This document shows, in pieces, positions 52,382 to 62,465 of a stretch of 64,000 nt of DNA. A program made the position numbers and the translations under genes. Every line of letters begins with the position of its first letter. The first letter of the stretch is position 1. The notes under the pieces were generated by a model. The model ran no database searches. It saw nothing but the letters and a program-made list of their open reading frames with translations, and was not told the DNA's origin. The DNA comes from Persicaria tinctoria (Eukaryota; Streptophyta; Magnoliopsida; Caryophyllales; Polygonaceae), in the NCBI GenBank assembly GCA_037127255.1, contig JBANSL010000004.1:27866467-27930466 (forward strand). The letters run 5' to 3'.

Positions 52382-52494
52382 TAGGGGGCTAGGGTTTTAG
52401 GGTTTGAGTAGGGTTAGGGTTTAGGGTAAGGAAACTGCACGTCCCTAAGGACGTGCAGTTTCCTTACCCTAAAACCCTACCCAAAACCCTAAGG
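52382..52494. repeat. Telomere-like TTTAGGG repeats and a 25-bp-arm hairpin
   Basis: Degenerate TTTAGGG repeats (52380-52425) run into an inverted repeat with perfect 25-bp arms (52420-52444 and 52449-52473) around a CTAA loop. After it come CCCTAAA-orientation repeats to 52491. The arms contain GCACGTCC, the same word as in the neighbouring palindrome. This is a compact fold-back with interstitial telomere-like motif on both sides. Confidence 0.9.
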
Positions 52495-52579
52495 CTGCTG
52501 GTAACCCATGGTATCGGGCAACCTTATCATATTAACGTTTTCGTTTTCGTTATCCGGCAACCTTCTCATATTAACGTTT

Positions 52580-54989
52580 TCATTTTTGATGTTTACCTTC
52601 AATATGACTCTGAAGAAATGAGAAGAGTCTAATAGAAATATATAGATAGATACAAAATCCGAAATATAAATGTATAATATCAACATACAAACTGCAAAAG
52701 TACATCACTAGCCAGGTGGATGACGTACAACGTACATGATCCAAAATCCCCGTCACCTCGTCTAATAGCTCCTCAAGGCGAGGGTCGGTAGACAGGGCCC
52801 TCCAATAGCCCTCCATCTCGTGCAAGCGGGCCGCCAACGCTAGAGGGATGACGGGATGCTGAGGGAGGTCCACCCATGGGTCCATGCCGATCGGGTGGAC
52901 GGGCGCCGGCGGGTCGGGATGCGGTGGCGTGGTCGGCAGCACGTACGGCCGGCTCTGCGACGCGTACCAAGGCAAGTAATCTGCCGTGACACCGGCTTGG
53001 CAATCCTCGCTGGTGCGCCTGTGCTCGGCCAGCCTGTAGAAGCGACCCTCGTCCTGCAGGTCCCGCCACCTGTTGTAGCCCGGGGAAAACACGGCGATGT
53101 ACCGCGCGTTCTTCAGGGTCGTGTCGCGGGAGACCTGATCCGGCGCGATGACGGCCTGCTGGAGGCACCTATCGGGCATATACGGCTCCCCTGGACCCGT
53201 CCGAACTGCTGGAGGCACCTATCGGGCATATACGGCTCCTCCTCCCCGCAGAAGGTGATGGTGCCTCGATAGGTGGACTGATGGTGCTGGCCGTCGAAGT
53301 CCAGATCACGCCTAAAAGGCATCCACCGGACCTACAATTAAACAAATCAGATGTAATTCACAGCTAAGAATTATAAGTTATATAGATAGAGTCTCGAATA
53401 CATATATCATCGACGGTAAGACGGTCCACCTCGTCCCGCAGCTCCGGGATCTTCTTCAGCTTCTGGTCGTCCTTCATGCGCGGTGGCTGCTTCGGACCGT
53501 TGAACCTCGCGTAGAAGCGAGGGTCATCCCTCCTAGCCGGGTCGCTGGACAAATCACCTCGGAAGCAAGGGAAATACGCCCATACCCAAGCCTTGACAAA
53601 AAAAAGTATGTCGTTAGCATATAATTTAAATATTTGTAAACTAAAACTCTACTTGAACGGTCTCCGGGTCTCGTACCTGTAGGATCGGCGTGCAGCTGTC
53701 TATGCCCTTCGCGCCTGAGCGGGTAGCCTCGCCTAGGCCCCTGTAGAGACATGCGAGGGCACCAGAAGCCCATGCAAGGGTGGCCGTACGTGGGATGTCC
53801 CAAACAAGGCCCAATACCTTCCATGGGATCCGGCTCTGCGACTTGTCCACAAACAAAGTCGCGGCGAGAGCAATGCCCATATAGGTCCTGTGCAGAAACA
53901 GACGCTGTGCAGGGTCATCCTCGGGCTGCCCCCCTCCCACAAAGTCGCCGAGCGGCCCGTGTCTCTGCTGCCGGAGGGCCACCCGCGTGTCTGTACGACT
54001 TCAGAGCCGCCTGTGTGAGCTGGTAGTACTCCGCGATGGCGGGGACCAAAGCGCCAGCGGGCAGATGTGACGTTGAGGGCTGGCCATCTATCGGAAGTCC
54101 CATCAGACACGCAACATCGTGGAGCGTGATGGTCATCTCTCCCCATGGAAAGTGGAAGGAGTTCGTCTCCGGGTGCCAATGCTCCAAAAAGCCCGTGCAG
54201 GTGAACTCGTCCACACACTGCCAGTGGAGGGACCTCGGCTGGGGGATGCCGGATGGGAGCAGATCCTACACCCAGGTCCCCGGGCCCTCATATATGTAGG
54301 GCTCGAATGGCTGCAAGTGAGTAGCCCGGTGGTGGAACTTCAGCAGCCGCAGCTCCACCGTAGGATCTCTCCACACGTGGTACGCACGGTGATGCCTGTA
54401 AGACACAAGCAGCTCTCCCGGCGGCAGTAAAGGGTCGACCTGCACAGCCGGTGCGGCAGCCTGTGCAGGGATGGGCTCGGGCTCTACCTGTGGGGCCCCC
54501 TGGCCCTGAGCCTGCCCCTCCTGACCATCGTCAGCCTCCTCAACGACGTCAGGGATCACATCATCTGAAGAGCCCAAATAGGCGGTCTACCCATGTCGGG
54601 TAGGGCTCCTGTGTGCCGGATGTAGAAGCCTCTGGCACGGCTGAAGTAGATGCCTCCGGGACGGTCGGTGGAACCCGAATAGGCGGTCTACCCATGTCGG
54701 CCCGTCGCCCACCGACTACGTCTGTGATGCAGCTACTCAAAACCTCAGGGGGCTCTAAGAAAGGCTGCAACCCCATCATCGCATCGCCGGAAGGATCCCA
54801 AGGTGGCATACCCGCCCAGAAGGTGTCGTTCTCGTCGACCGGGGGCGTCCCCATCGACTGCTGTAAGCGCTCTGCAGACGCGAGCAAATCGTCGACTGTC
54901 TGCTCGGGGGGTGCCGTAGACTCATGTACTTGGTTGACCGCTGCCCGGTCGCCGAACCTAATAGGCCGAAGGGTAGCATCATCCCTCAT
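52580..54989 (-). pseudogene. Plant mobile domain (PMD, MAIN-like) gene, degraded
   Basis: The minus strand encodes a PMD (aminotransferase-like, PF10536) protein. It has an acidic, Pro-rich N-terminus (54989-54590); YRHHRAYHVWRDPTVELRLL (about 54380); EFTCTGFLEHWHPETNSFHF then WGEMTITLHDVACLMGLPID (54214-54080), the PMD hallmark; LAATLFVDKSQ (about 53860); VRWMPFRRDLDFDGQHHQST (about 53300); and a C-terminal NRWRDLQDEGRFYRL region (about 53050). Damage comprises a frame change at about 54570, an in-frame TAG at about 54268, a frame change near 54000 and a 50-bp insertion with direct repeat at 53156-53239. PMD proteins act in silencing and meristem genome stability, and PMD genes are often carried by transposons. 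Confidence 0.78.
53156..53239. repeat. 34-bp direct repeat, 50-bp period, inside the PMD gene
   Basis: CTGCTGGAGGCACCTATCGG and the next 14 bases occur at 53156-53189 and 53206-53239. The 50-base period is not a multiple of three, so it shifts the PMD reading frame. Confidence 0.92.
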
Positions 54990-55019
54990 GAGCCTCCCTG
55001 CCTGTTATTATGATCCAGT

Positions 55020-55740
55020 TGAATATTAATGTCTTTTCAGTATATTTTAATATATTGTAATGTATTTTAATGTCTTTTGATGTATTTTAATATATTTTCA
55101 TATGTTTTATTGTCTTTTATTATATTTTAATGTTAATTAATCATTACAATTATATTTTAATGTTTTTTACTATATTCAATATAAATTTATGTGTTTGAAT
55201 ATATTTAAATATATTCAAATGTTAATTAAATAATTTTGAAGTATTTTAATATTTTTTTAATGTTTTTTATTATCTTTCAATATAAATTTATTTTTATGTA
55301 TTTGAATATATTTGAATATATTCAATTATATTTTAATGTTAATTAAATACTTTTGAAGTATTATAATATATTTTAATGTTTTTTATTGTCTTTCAATATA
55401 CATTTATTTTTATGTATTTGAATATATTTTAATATATTCAAATATATTTTAATGTTAATTAAATACCTTTGAAATATTATAATGTTTTTTTATTGTCTTT
55501 CACTTGTAATTATTTTCTATGTATTTGAATATATACTATCTATTATATTCTATCAAATTACAACTATATTCTTTTCTATCACACTATATACTATAAAAAA
55601 CATTATAATTTATAAAAAAATAAAAAAATATAGTTTCAATTATATTCTATCAAACAATATATATTATGAATAATATATTCTATAAAATTCTATTATAAAA
55701 CTATATTATCTATCTAATTATATTTTAAAACTCTAAAAAT
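55020..55740. repeat. A/T-rich degenerate tandem repeat
   Basis: Phrases such as TATATTTTAATGTTAATTAA and TTTTTATTGTCTTTCAATAT recur about every 110-120 bases from 55130 to 55500. The stretch separates the PMD N-terminus from the GC-rich segment to the right and has no coding potential. Confidence 0.7.
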
Positions 55741-55743
55741 AAA

Positions 55744-56290
55744 TCAAACAAAAAGTAATTCAAATAACATACCGGTGGAGTCGGGACCGGGGGACACCTC
55801 AATGGTCCGACGCTTCCGCGGCGGTAATAGACCGTCGTCCGCCACTACTCCGCCTCCATCGCCGCCGCCATACGCCGCCACACCACCACCGTCACCGCCG
55901 CCAGTCGCCGCCACACCACCACCGTCACCGCCGCCAGTCGCCGCCCCACCACCACCGTCACCGCCGCCAGTAGCCGCCCCACCACCACCACTCTCCTCCA
56001 CCGCCAAAGTCGCCAGCACCACTAGACCGGGAGCCACCGGCTCCACCGCCACCGCCTCCACCTCCATCGTCGTCGCCTCCGCCTCCGCCTCCAAGTCCGC
56101 CATCGTCGCCTCGAGGTCTCCCTCTCTTTCTGTCTCCATCTCTCTCGGTCTCCCTCTCTCTCTCTCTCTCGGTCTCGGTTTCTCTCTCTCTCCGACGCTC
56201 TCTGTTCTCTCTCTCTCCGGCGCTCTCTGCTCTCTCTCTCTCTCTCTCTGTGAAGACGACGAAGACGATGGGAGACGAAGAGGTACGTCC
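55744..56290. other. GC-rich low-complexity segment (CCGCCA and CTCTCT tracts)
   Basis: 55860-55990 is a run of 30-33-bp repeats built of CCACCACCGTCACCGCCGCC. It is followed by a CTCCGCCTC tract and then a CTCTCTCTCT tract (56105-56250). Long frames open on both strands (Pro/Ala/Ser-rich plus, Gly/Ala then Arg/Glu-rich minus). The minus frame could be an upstream exon of the PMD gene, but composition alone explains it. Confidence 0.6.
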
Positions 56291-56314
56291 TCTTCGTCTT
56301 TAAGGGACGGGCTT

Positions 56315-56385
56315 GGACGTGCAAGCACGTCCGGGTTTGAAAAAAAAAAAAATTTACACCCCACTTGCACGTCCTTAAGGACGTG
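56315..56385. repeat. Palindrome pair bounding the PMD unit on the right
   Basis: GGACGTGC-AA-GCACGTCC (56315-56332) and the perfect palindrome CACGTCCTTAAGGACGTG (56368-56385). The latter is identical to the centre of the 34-bp palindrome at 52348, 4.0 kb away. Confidence 0.93.
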
Positions 56386-56529
56386 GGGATTTGCGGTGTA
56401 TATAGCCAAATTTTGTCGTTTATATGTACCTGTAGAATATTTTGTTTATACGTACCTGTCCGAAATTTCCTTGGAGGTTCGTCTTCACCGTCCACAGGGA
56501 CTCCTGATGTACCGCTGGCCAGCGGTGTC

Positions 56530-56774
56530 ATTGTTTTATGGCGCTTGGTGTCGGGTTGTTGTCTATGTTGTCCCCAACGTTTTAGGATTAGGTTCGTTTG
56601 GTCATTTAGATATGTTTGCTTGCCATTTTTTGTATTGCACCATTCTATTGTAGGTTGTATCTTTGACGGTTCGCCGTCTACCGACTTTGTCGGCCTCTCG
56701 AGGAGTCAGACTTGTTTGACCCTCGAATTATTACCTTATCAAAAAAAAAAAAAGAAAAAAAAGAAAAAAAAAAG
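56530..56774 (+). mobile_element. LINE 3' end (5'-truncated L1 tail)
   Basis: Sequence ending GAATTATTACCTTATC before an A-rich tail (AAAAAAAAAAAAAG repeats to 56773) matches the 3' UTR end of the L1 at 3193-3613. The 5' boundary is uncertain and no coding domain remains. Confidence 0.6.
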
Positions 56775-56894
56775 AGGGTTTTTAAATTGTAAATGGACTA
56801 GCAGCTAGGTTTGAGGAGGTGCACATGAATGAGAATTTAATATAACTCAGTGTTGTACACTTGTATCTATAATTGATTAAAAGGATTGTTGACT

Positions 56895-57139
56895 ACCAAT
56901 GACCTCTTGCCCTAGTGGTAAGGGAGAGGTAACCCTTGCAAGAGGTCAAGGGTTCAAATCCCATTACTTACACTTTGTGTAATTAAGTGGGTGCTCAAGC
57001 CTTCATTGACTTGGGTGAGCCTGCTTGGTGGCTTGCCGCCTGGCTTGCCCGGTTCGGGTCCTTTGCAGGCTAGGGCTGGGACCCGTGGGGGATTAGTCGA
57101 CAACCTCGGAACCCCCACGTCATAAAAAAAAAAAAAAAA
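56895..57139 (+). mobile_element. tRNA-derived SINE with 11-bp TSD
   Basis: The head contains a pol III A-box-like segment (CCCTAGTGGTAAGGG, about 56911) and a B box, GGTTCAAATCC, at 56951-56961. The body is GC-rich and ends CAACCTCGGAACCCCCACG before an A tract of about 16. A perfect direct repeat, GATTGTTGACT, flanks it at 56884-56894 and 57140-57150. The layout matches plant SINEs mobilised by L1 machinery. Confidence 0.9.
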
Positions 57140-57254
57140 GATTGTTGACTGACAATCTGGGATGGAATTGCTGGTTTGTTTATATAGGAGGAGAATATAG
57201 AAAAAATATTAAATTTTATATATAAAATGTATATGATTATCATTTTTATTAGTT

Positions 57255-57412
57255 TAGGGAAGATAATGGCGTTGCTGATCGTCTCTCTCATCTTTCTCTT
57301 TTTCACTCAGGCTCATTATTGAACTTCCTGCCGATGTCGCGCTTCGCAGTATCATCCTTCGGGATGCTCTTGGCTAGTCGTGTTTGCGAATGTCAAATTC
57401 ATTTTGGTTCAA
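57255..57412 (+). pseudogene. LINE RNase H C-terminal fragment
   Basis: REDNGVADRLSHLSLF, then after a one-base shift LPADVALRSIILRDALG and TAG, correspond to the last helix and tail of a plant L1 RNase H-like domain. Compare NRVADKVAHL in the copy at 3218. A short A tract follows at 57410. It is a separate, more decayed insertion. Confidence 0.6.
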
Positions 57413-57618
57413 AAAAAAGGAGGGTGGGAAAATTTATAAGATCATTCTAGAGGTTTACCCTAGGAAATCGAATGTTGGTAAATGTAACAAATTTTATATG
57501 AAAAATGAAAGAAGGATAATGATTAGAAATTTAAATTAGTGATCTATAAATATTAACTTAAATATAAATTATATTTATAAAGGTAATCATTACAATTCTC
57601 GACACAAAAACAAACGAA

Positions 57619-57619
<1 letters not shown>

Positions 57620-57697
<78 letters not shown>

Positions 57698-57720
57698 TTT
57701 ATATATAGAGAGAGAGAGAG
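57620..57720. repeat. (TA)n and (GA)n microsatellite
   Basis: A TA run of about 75 bases is followed by ATTTATATATA and then GA repeats (57707-57719). Confidence 0.95.
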
Positions 57721-58970
57721 CCGAAATCTGACCAAATTTCCACTACCTGGCACAACGATTTTTAAGAATCTCCTTTCAAAATGCAATCTTTGACCCTCAA
57801 TATAGTATTTTATTTCTTGTGTTAGTATCTCTATTATAATATACTTTAATTTTGAGTTATTCAATTGCCCACTTTGTAGAGTGGGTAAAGTAAAAGGCAA
57901 GTTAACTAATGATCCCCCTACGTTTCGTTAGCAATGCAGAACAGTAGAACACACACACACAACAGATCTAGAGGAGGACGATTTTCGGAAAATCCTCTCC
58001 GTTAACGGGAGGCAAACACGTGTCGGGTTACATTGATTTATTATTATTACTTTTGCGATTATAAGGTCGGGATCCACCAACTTAACACAAAAGTTCAAGC
58101 TGGTGTTTAGAGTTTCACCTTTCTATATAACTCATTATTTTTACTCTTTTATAATCAATGTGAGAGGGACACTCTCGTATCAAACCTCTCAACATCCTCA
58201 CACCATAATTGATTAACCACACTCCATACATAGTGGTTACATCTTGAATAACTTCTTGATAAAAATAACTACCATTAACACATGCACTTCCTAAATCATG
58301 GACAATGAAGCAAATAACTGCTACTACAGAGAAAAGGAAATTCAGAAATTCAACTAACTTAACTAACTAGCTCACAACTAACATGAAATCAGCTCCTAGA
58401 GTTTGAAACTCATTACATTTTAACACATTTGCCTTGTTTCATGCTTCCATTCTTAATTTTGAGACCATCCAGCATGCATTTAGGTAAAGCTATTCTTAAT
58501 GTTACCTGTTACTGTTGGGAGAAAAAAGTCAAGTGGAATAAAAGCTGCCAAAGGCTTCAAGTTTTTAAATAGAAATATATATCCTCCACTCATATTGTCG
58601 TTCACTCCTCACCGCCCACTTAATTAAGCCAGGGAAGAACAATCAAGAACTCGACCTGACCCACTCGAAATCAATTGTACCAAATACCCGAAGACCAAAA
58701 TTGACCCTACCCAACCCTTTTTTGACCTGACATCCAAATAATCGTTAGAGGAAAGGGCAGTGATTAGACCAAAAAATGGGCCTATTGGCTAAACTAGACA
58801 TATACCTAAAAAATTGGTTAGGGGTAAAAAGTAGTGTATTTTTGCAAATGCAAAAATCCAACCGACAGTGGAGGTAGCAGGTGAAGGGGAGTTGAACATT
58901 GTAGCTCCATCATTTGAAAAAACAGAAATCAGGAGGGGGAGGTGCTGGACATGGTGTGTGGCTCAAATAA
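57721..58970. other. No gene recognised
   Basis: The sequence is non-repetitive at the scale I can see and has no supported open frame. An inverted repeat, GGATTTTCCGAAAATC-like, lies at about 57979-57995 (GATTTTCGGAAAATC). The flank to the right merges into the terminal region of the second MULE. Confidence 0.4.
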
Positions 58971-58974
58971 AGTA

Positions 58975-59560
58975 GGAAAATGCGGAGGGGGGCATTTATG
59001 AGGGGAAATTTCAATGATTGAATTAAGGGTGTCAATCAACCCTTAGAAAATCTAGGTGTCATTCCTTATTAAATGCTCTGCAAAAAAGGGAGCCAACATA
59101 GGAGACGAGTGGAAAGTTGAGGGCAAAGCATCACCTTCATTTTTGGGAACTGGAAACGGTTGGCTTACCAATAGAAGACAAATATCTTACCAATAGAATA
59201 CATGTGTCTTACCGATAGAACAAACTTATCCTACCATACATTGAAATTTTGGAGATAATATGGAGGGGGATGTCCATAGCGATTTTGGCGGGATGTCCGT
59301 GTAATTTTGTTGCCAAAAGAGGGTTCTTCATTGGGGGGAGAAGGAGAGCATCTGTCTGACCAATATGGTACAGTTATCTAACCAATAGCATATAGTTATC
59401 CTACCAATAGGCTTAAAATGTCTTACCATACCTGAAAATTTGGAGAAATTTGGAACGGATTGACCGAACCTGTTTTGGCGGGTTGTAAGTGCAATTTTGG
59501 CGCCAAAACGGGGTTCTTCATTTGGGGAAAGGGGGGAGCATTTATGAGGGGAAAATGCTA
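58975..59560. repeat. Subterminal repeats of the second MULE
   Basis: GGGGAGCATTTATGAGGGGA (59532) has a near copy, GGGGGCATTTATGAGGGGA, at 58988. A block of about 180 bp, from a TTGGAGA...TTTTGGCGGG core to a GGGTTCTTCATT end, occurs twice (about 59250-59345 and 59430-59535). The second contains the palindrome TTTTGGCGCCAAAA. Short words TACCAATAG/CTTACCAATAGA recur many times (59168-59430) and again inside the gene's intron at 61570-61730. Confidence 0.7.
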
Positions 59561-60435
59561 TCGTTGCATTGATGGGTGTTCCCAAGCACATATATAAGCT
59601 TGACAGGAGGATCTCAAACACCCCAACATGCCCTGCAAAAAGTGAGGAAGAGCAGGAGAGAGGCGGAAAGGACGGGGGAAAAGGCACACGTGGATCCGAG
59701 GAAACGATACAGTTGTCATCCTACCAAAAGTACAGGTCTGGACTACCAACAGTGTTCAACTGTCTTTCCATTCCAAGAAAAGTGCAACAATCTTGTGAGT
59801 GGCAGTGGCAGCGTTGGGTAAGTCATCTTGTACCTTTCCTTTATAGTTGTTCCTCTTTTCTATATTAGAACTACCCCCTAGGTTGATCCTCTATTCCCGT
59901 GGCATACCCCAGGTGATAGGGTATGTATAAACGTCGTGTGCGGCGGTTGGCGGGCTCCCGGGAGTGGGAGCTTGGTGTTCAAGGGAGAGGCACGTACTGC
60001 AGCTATGGTGGTGGCACAGAATATTAGTTACGCCCAATTGAAGGAGAAAATTGTTTCCAAATTCGATGTGGACATGGTATTGTATGACATTGAGTTCACC
60101 TACCTCCCTCCTTCGATGAGGCGGGCCACTCCGATTCGAGTCAAGGACGACGATGACCTAGAAGCCTACAAGTTCTACAACACTGAATCCGGTGCACGAG
60201 CCTGGCCAATCGCACTGCACGCCACCTTAAGGATGGTCTTGATGGAGGCGGAGGGGCGGATGAGAAGGTTCGAGGCTCCATCGAGGAGAAAGGGAAGTTG
60301 GACGACCTTTGCAGCGAAACTGGAGGGACCTGCCTGTGTGATGAGTGTGTAGCGGGGGAGGGAGAGTGTTGTCCCACTACAAAGGACAGCGTCAGTGGGA
60401 TGCAGGATGAGCTTGCTGGGAGCGGTATACATTTA

Positions 60436-60513
60436 GACGGAGTTGGTAGGATGGATGACAACAAAATGGTTGGACAGGCGGACGGAGTTGGTAGGATGGA
60501 TGACAACAAAATG
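60436..60513. repeat. In-frame 45-bp period repeat in the MULE linker
   Basis: GACGGAGTTGGTAGGATGGA with the following ATGACAACAAAATG occurs at 60436 and 60481. It encodes DGVGRMDDNKM twice, and the period keeps frame. Confidence 0.93.
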
Positions 60514-60612
60514 GATGAACTAGAGAAGGGTGGTGACGTGAGCAGGTCCGATGCCATTCGACGCGGAAAGCAAGTGGTGGTCGTGGACACCGACGATGAT
60601 GTGGGCGACCTA

Positions 60613-60629
60613 CCCCCCCCCCCCCCCCC
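60613..60629. repeat. 17-base poly-C tract at a frame change
   Basis: A run of 17 C lies inside the transposase gene. The upstream frame (VVVVDTDDDVGDLPP) and the downstream frame (EDIIDVGSSDDEMIG) do not match across it, so tract length alone may decide whether the gene is open. Homopolymer sequencing error is possible. Confidence 0.85.
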
Positions 60630-62465
60630 ACGGAATGGAGGACATAATAGACGTAGGAAGCTCCGACGATGAAATGATTGGTTGTGGTTTCCCCGTGAAA
60701 GTGGAGGGTGGAAGGTCGAACGAGAAATCTGAATCATGGGATGAGGAGGCTGAGGCAACGGTGAGAGAGATAGAGCGAGCGTACAAAGGACACAAACAAC
60801 CTTTGCCGACGTTGGAGAAAGTGGAAGAGGGCGTGGCTCGGTTCATTCCTCTAGTCGGAGACCCTCGGGAGAGTGTGAAGGAGTTATGTGAGGGGGAGAT
60901 GTTCGATACGAAGGCTGCCATTCAGTCTATAGTGAAGTGGGAAGCTTTGCGCGGGTGCTTCGCGGTCCAAGTGAAGCGATCGACAACAAAGGCGTACGTG
61001 GTTGTTTGTCCCGAACCGAACTGCTCATGGTACTGTCGGGCGTCAACGTATCGGGAAACTAAGAAGTGGGTGGTTCGTAAGTTCGTTGACACACACAGTT
61101 GCAAGGTTAGTGTCGCCAGCAACTACCAGCGCAACGCCAATTACAAGCTGATGGGGCAGAGTTTGGTGTCCGAGTAAGTTTCTAAACCGGCGTCTTGTTC
61201 CCCGTCTATGTACTGTGTTGGTGGAATTTTTTTGGTTTAACTCTTATCTTCGCGTCTTTGTAGTTTTGCTGGGTCAGGGAAGGTGCTGCTTCCCCATCAG
61301 ATCAGTACGATGATGAAGTCTCGGTTGGGCGTGGACTACAGCTATTGGAAGGCACGCAGGGCGAAGGGAGCCGCAAGGGAGGGCTTGTACGGGACCTACA
61401 AAGCGAGCTACGATCGGATGGCCTCATACCTTTACATGTTTGAGCGAGCAAACCAGGGGACCATAACCACATTAGTCCGTGATGATAACCAGCAATTCAA
61501 GTATACGTTCGTTAGCTTGGGTGTTTAGCGGATAGCCATCCCACACCTCAGACAGGTACGCCCTCGCAACTTTATAATCCTACCAAATGGCAGATATCAT
61601 CTTACCATCTGTGTATATTTGTCATTCCAATTCATGTATTACCAATAGACACAGACCATCCCACCCTTTACGATGATACCAACTGTCTCCATGTATCCTA
61701 CCAACTGTCTCCCTCTGTCATACCAATAGTGTTATGTTAGCCGACTGTTTAAACTGTGACATTGACATGTATTCTCGGTGGATGGAAGTTTCTTGAAGGG
61801 GAAGTATCGGGGTTGCTTGATGTTTGCGACTGCCCAAGACCCAAACCACAACATATACCCCATTTCATTTGCCATTGTCGACGGGGAGAATGACACATCC
61901 TGGGGTTTCTTTTTCCGTCAAATGAAACGCGTGGTCCCGGATGAGCCCAATGTGGTGTGGGTAAGCGACAGGCACATGAGCATCGCCAAGGGGATTCGAG
62001 CGAGTTACGACTTCGCAAAGCATGGCCGCTGCACTTACCATCTATTTCAGAATGTGAAGGCATGCCACAAGGCGGGTGGGCTACAAAAACTGTTCTTCCT
62101 AATGGCAAACGCGTACACCGTTGCGGAGTTCAATGGCCACTTCACAGCTTTCAGAGAAAAGTCTCCCACTGGTGCTGAGTACATTAAGATGGCTGGGTTC
62201 TCCAATTGGGCTCGGGCTTTCTATCCCGCCAATCGGTTCAACGTCACCACCATAAACCATGCCGAGTGCTTGAACTCGGTATTTCTTGAACCTCGTGACC
62301 TGCCCGTCACCTGTTATGAGCTGAATTTGCCATGTTTTACATTACCTTTTATGTCAATTTTTGCATACATTTCATTCATTTGGGCTAAGATAGTACAGAA
62401 CCTATGTAGTTTATGTTTATTTGACAAATTATGGAATCTACACCAGTTTCTGTTTAAATCGCAGA

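Larger units (their letters stand above)
59911..62330 (+). pseudogene. MuDR-type MULE transposase, damaged
   Basis: Parts in order are a PB1-like N-terminus (VCGGW, then ISYAQLKEKIVSKFDVDMVL; first Met at 60005), an acidic linker, the MuDR DNA-binding domain (CFAVQVKRSTTKAYVVVCPE, CSWYCRAS, HSC), FAGSGKVLLPHQISTMMKSR after an intron (GTAAGT at about 61175, TTTGTAG at 61262), and a DDE transposase core. The core has VDGSFLKGKYRGCL, WVSDRHMSIAKGI and NHAECLNSVF, giving D, D and E, plus CTYHLFQN. Problems are a frame change around 60240-60290, another at a 17-base C tract, a TAG after FVSLGV (61526), and loss of the usual C-terminus after about 62310. The zinc knuckle is absent. It is probably non-functional. 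Confidence 0.8.

Noticed and set aside
55744..56653. 221- and 292-residue open frames on opposite strands
   Set aside because: Both cover CCGCCA and CTCTCT low-complexity tracts; composition explains the openness, although the minus frame might include a PMD 5' exon.
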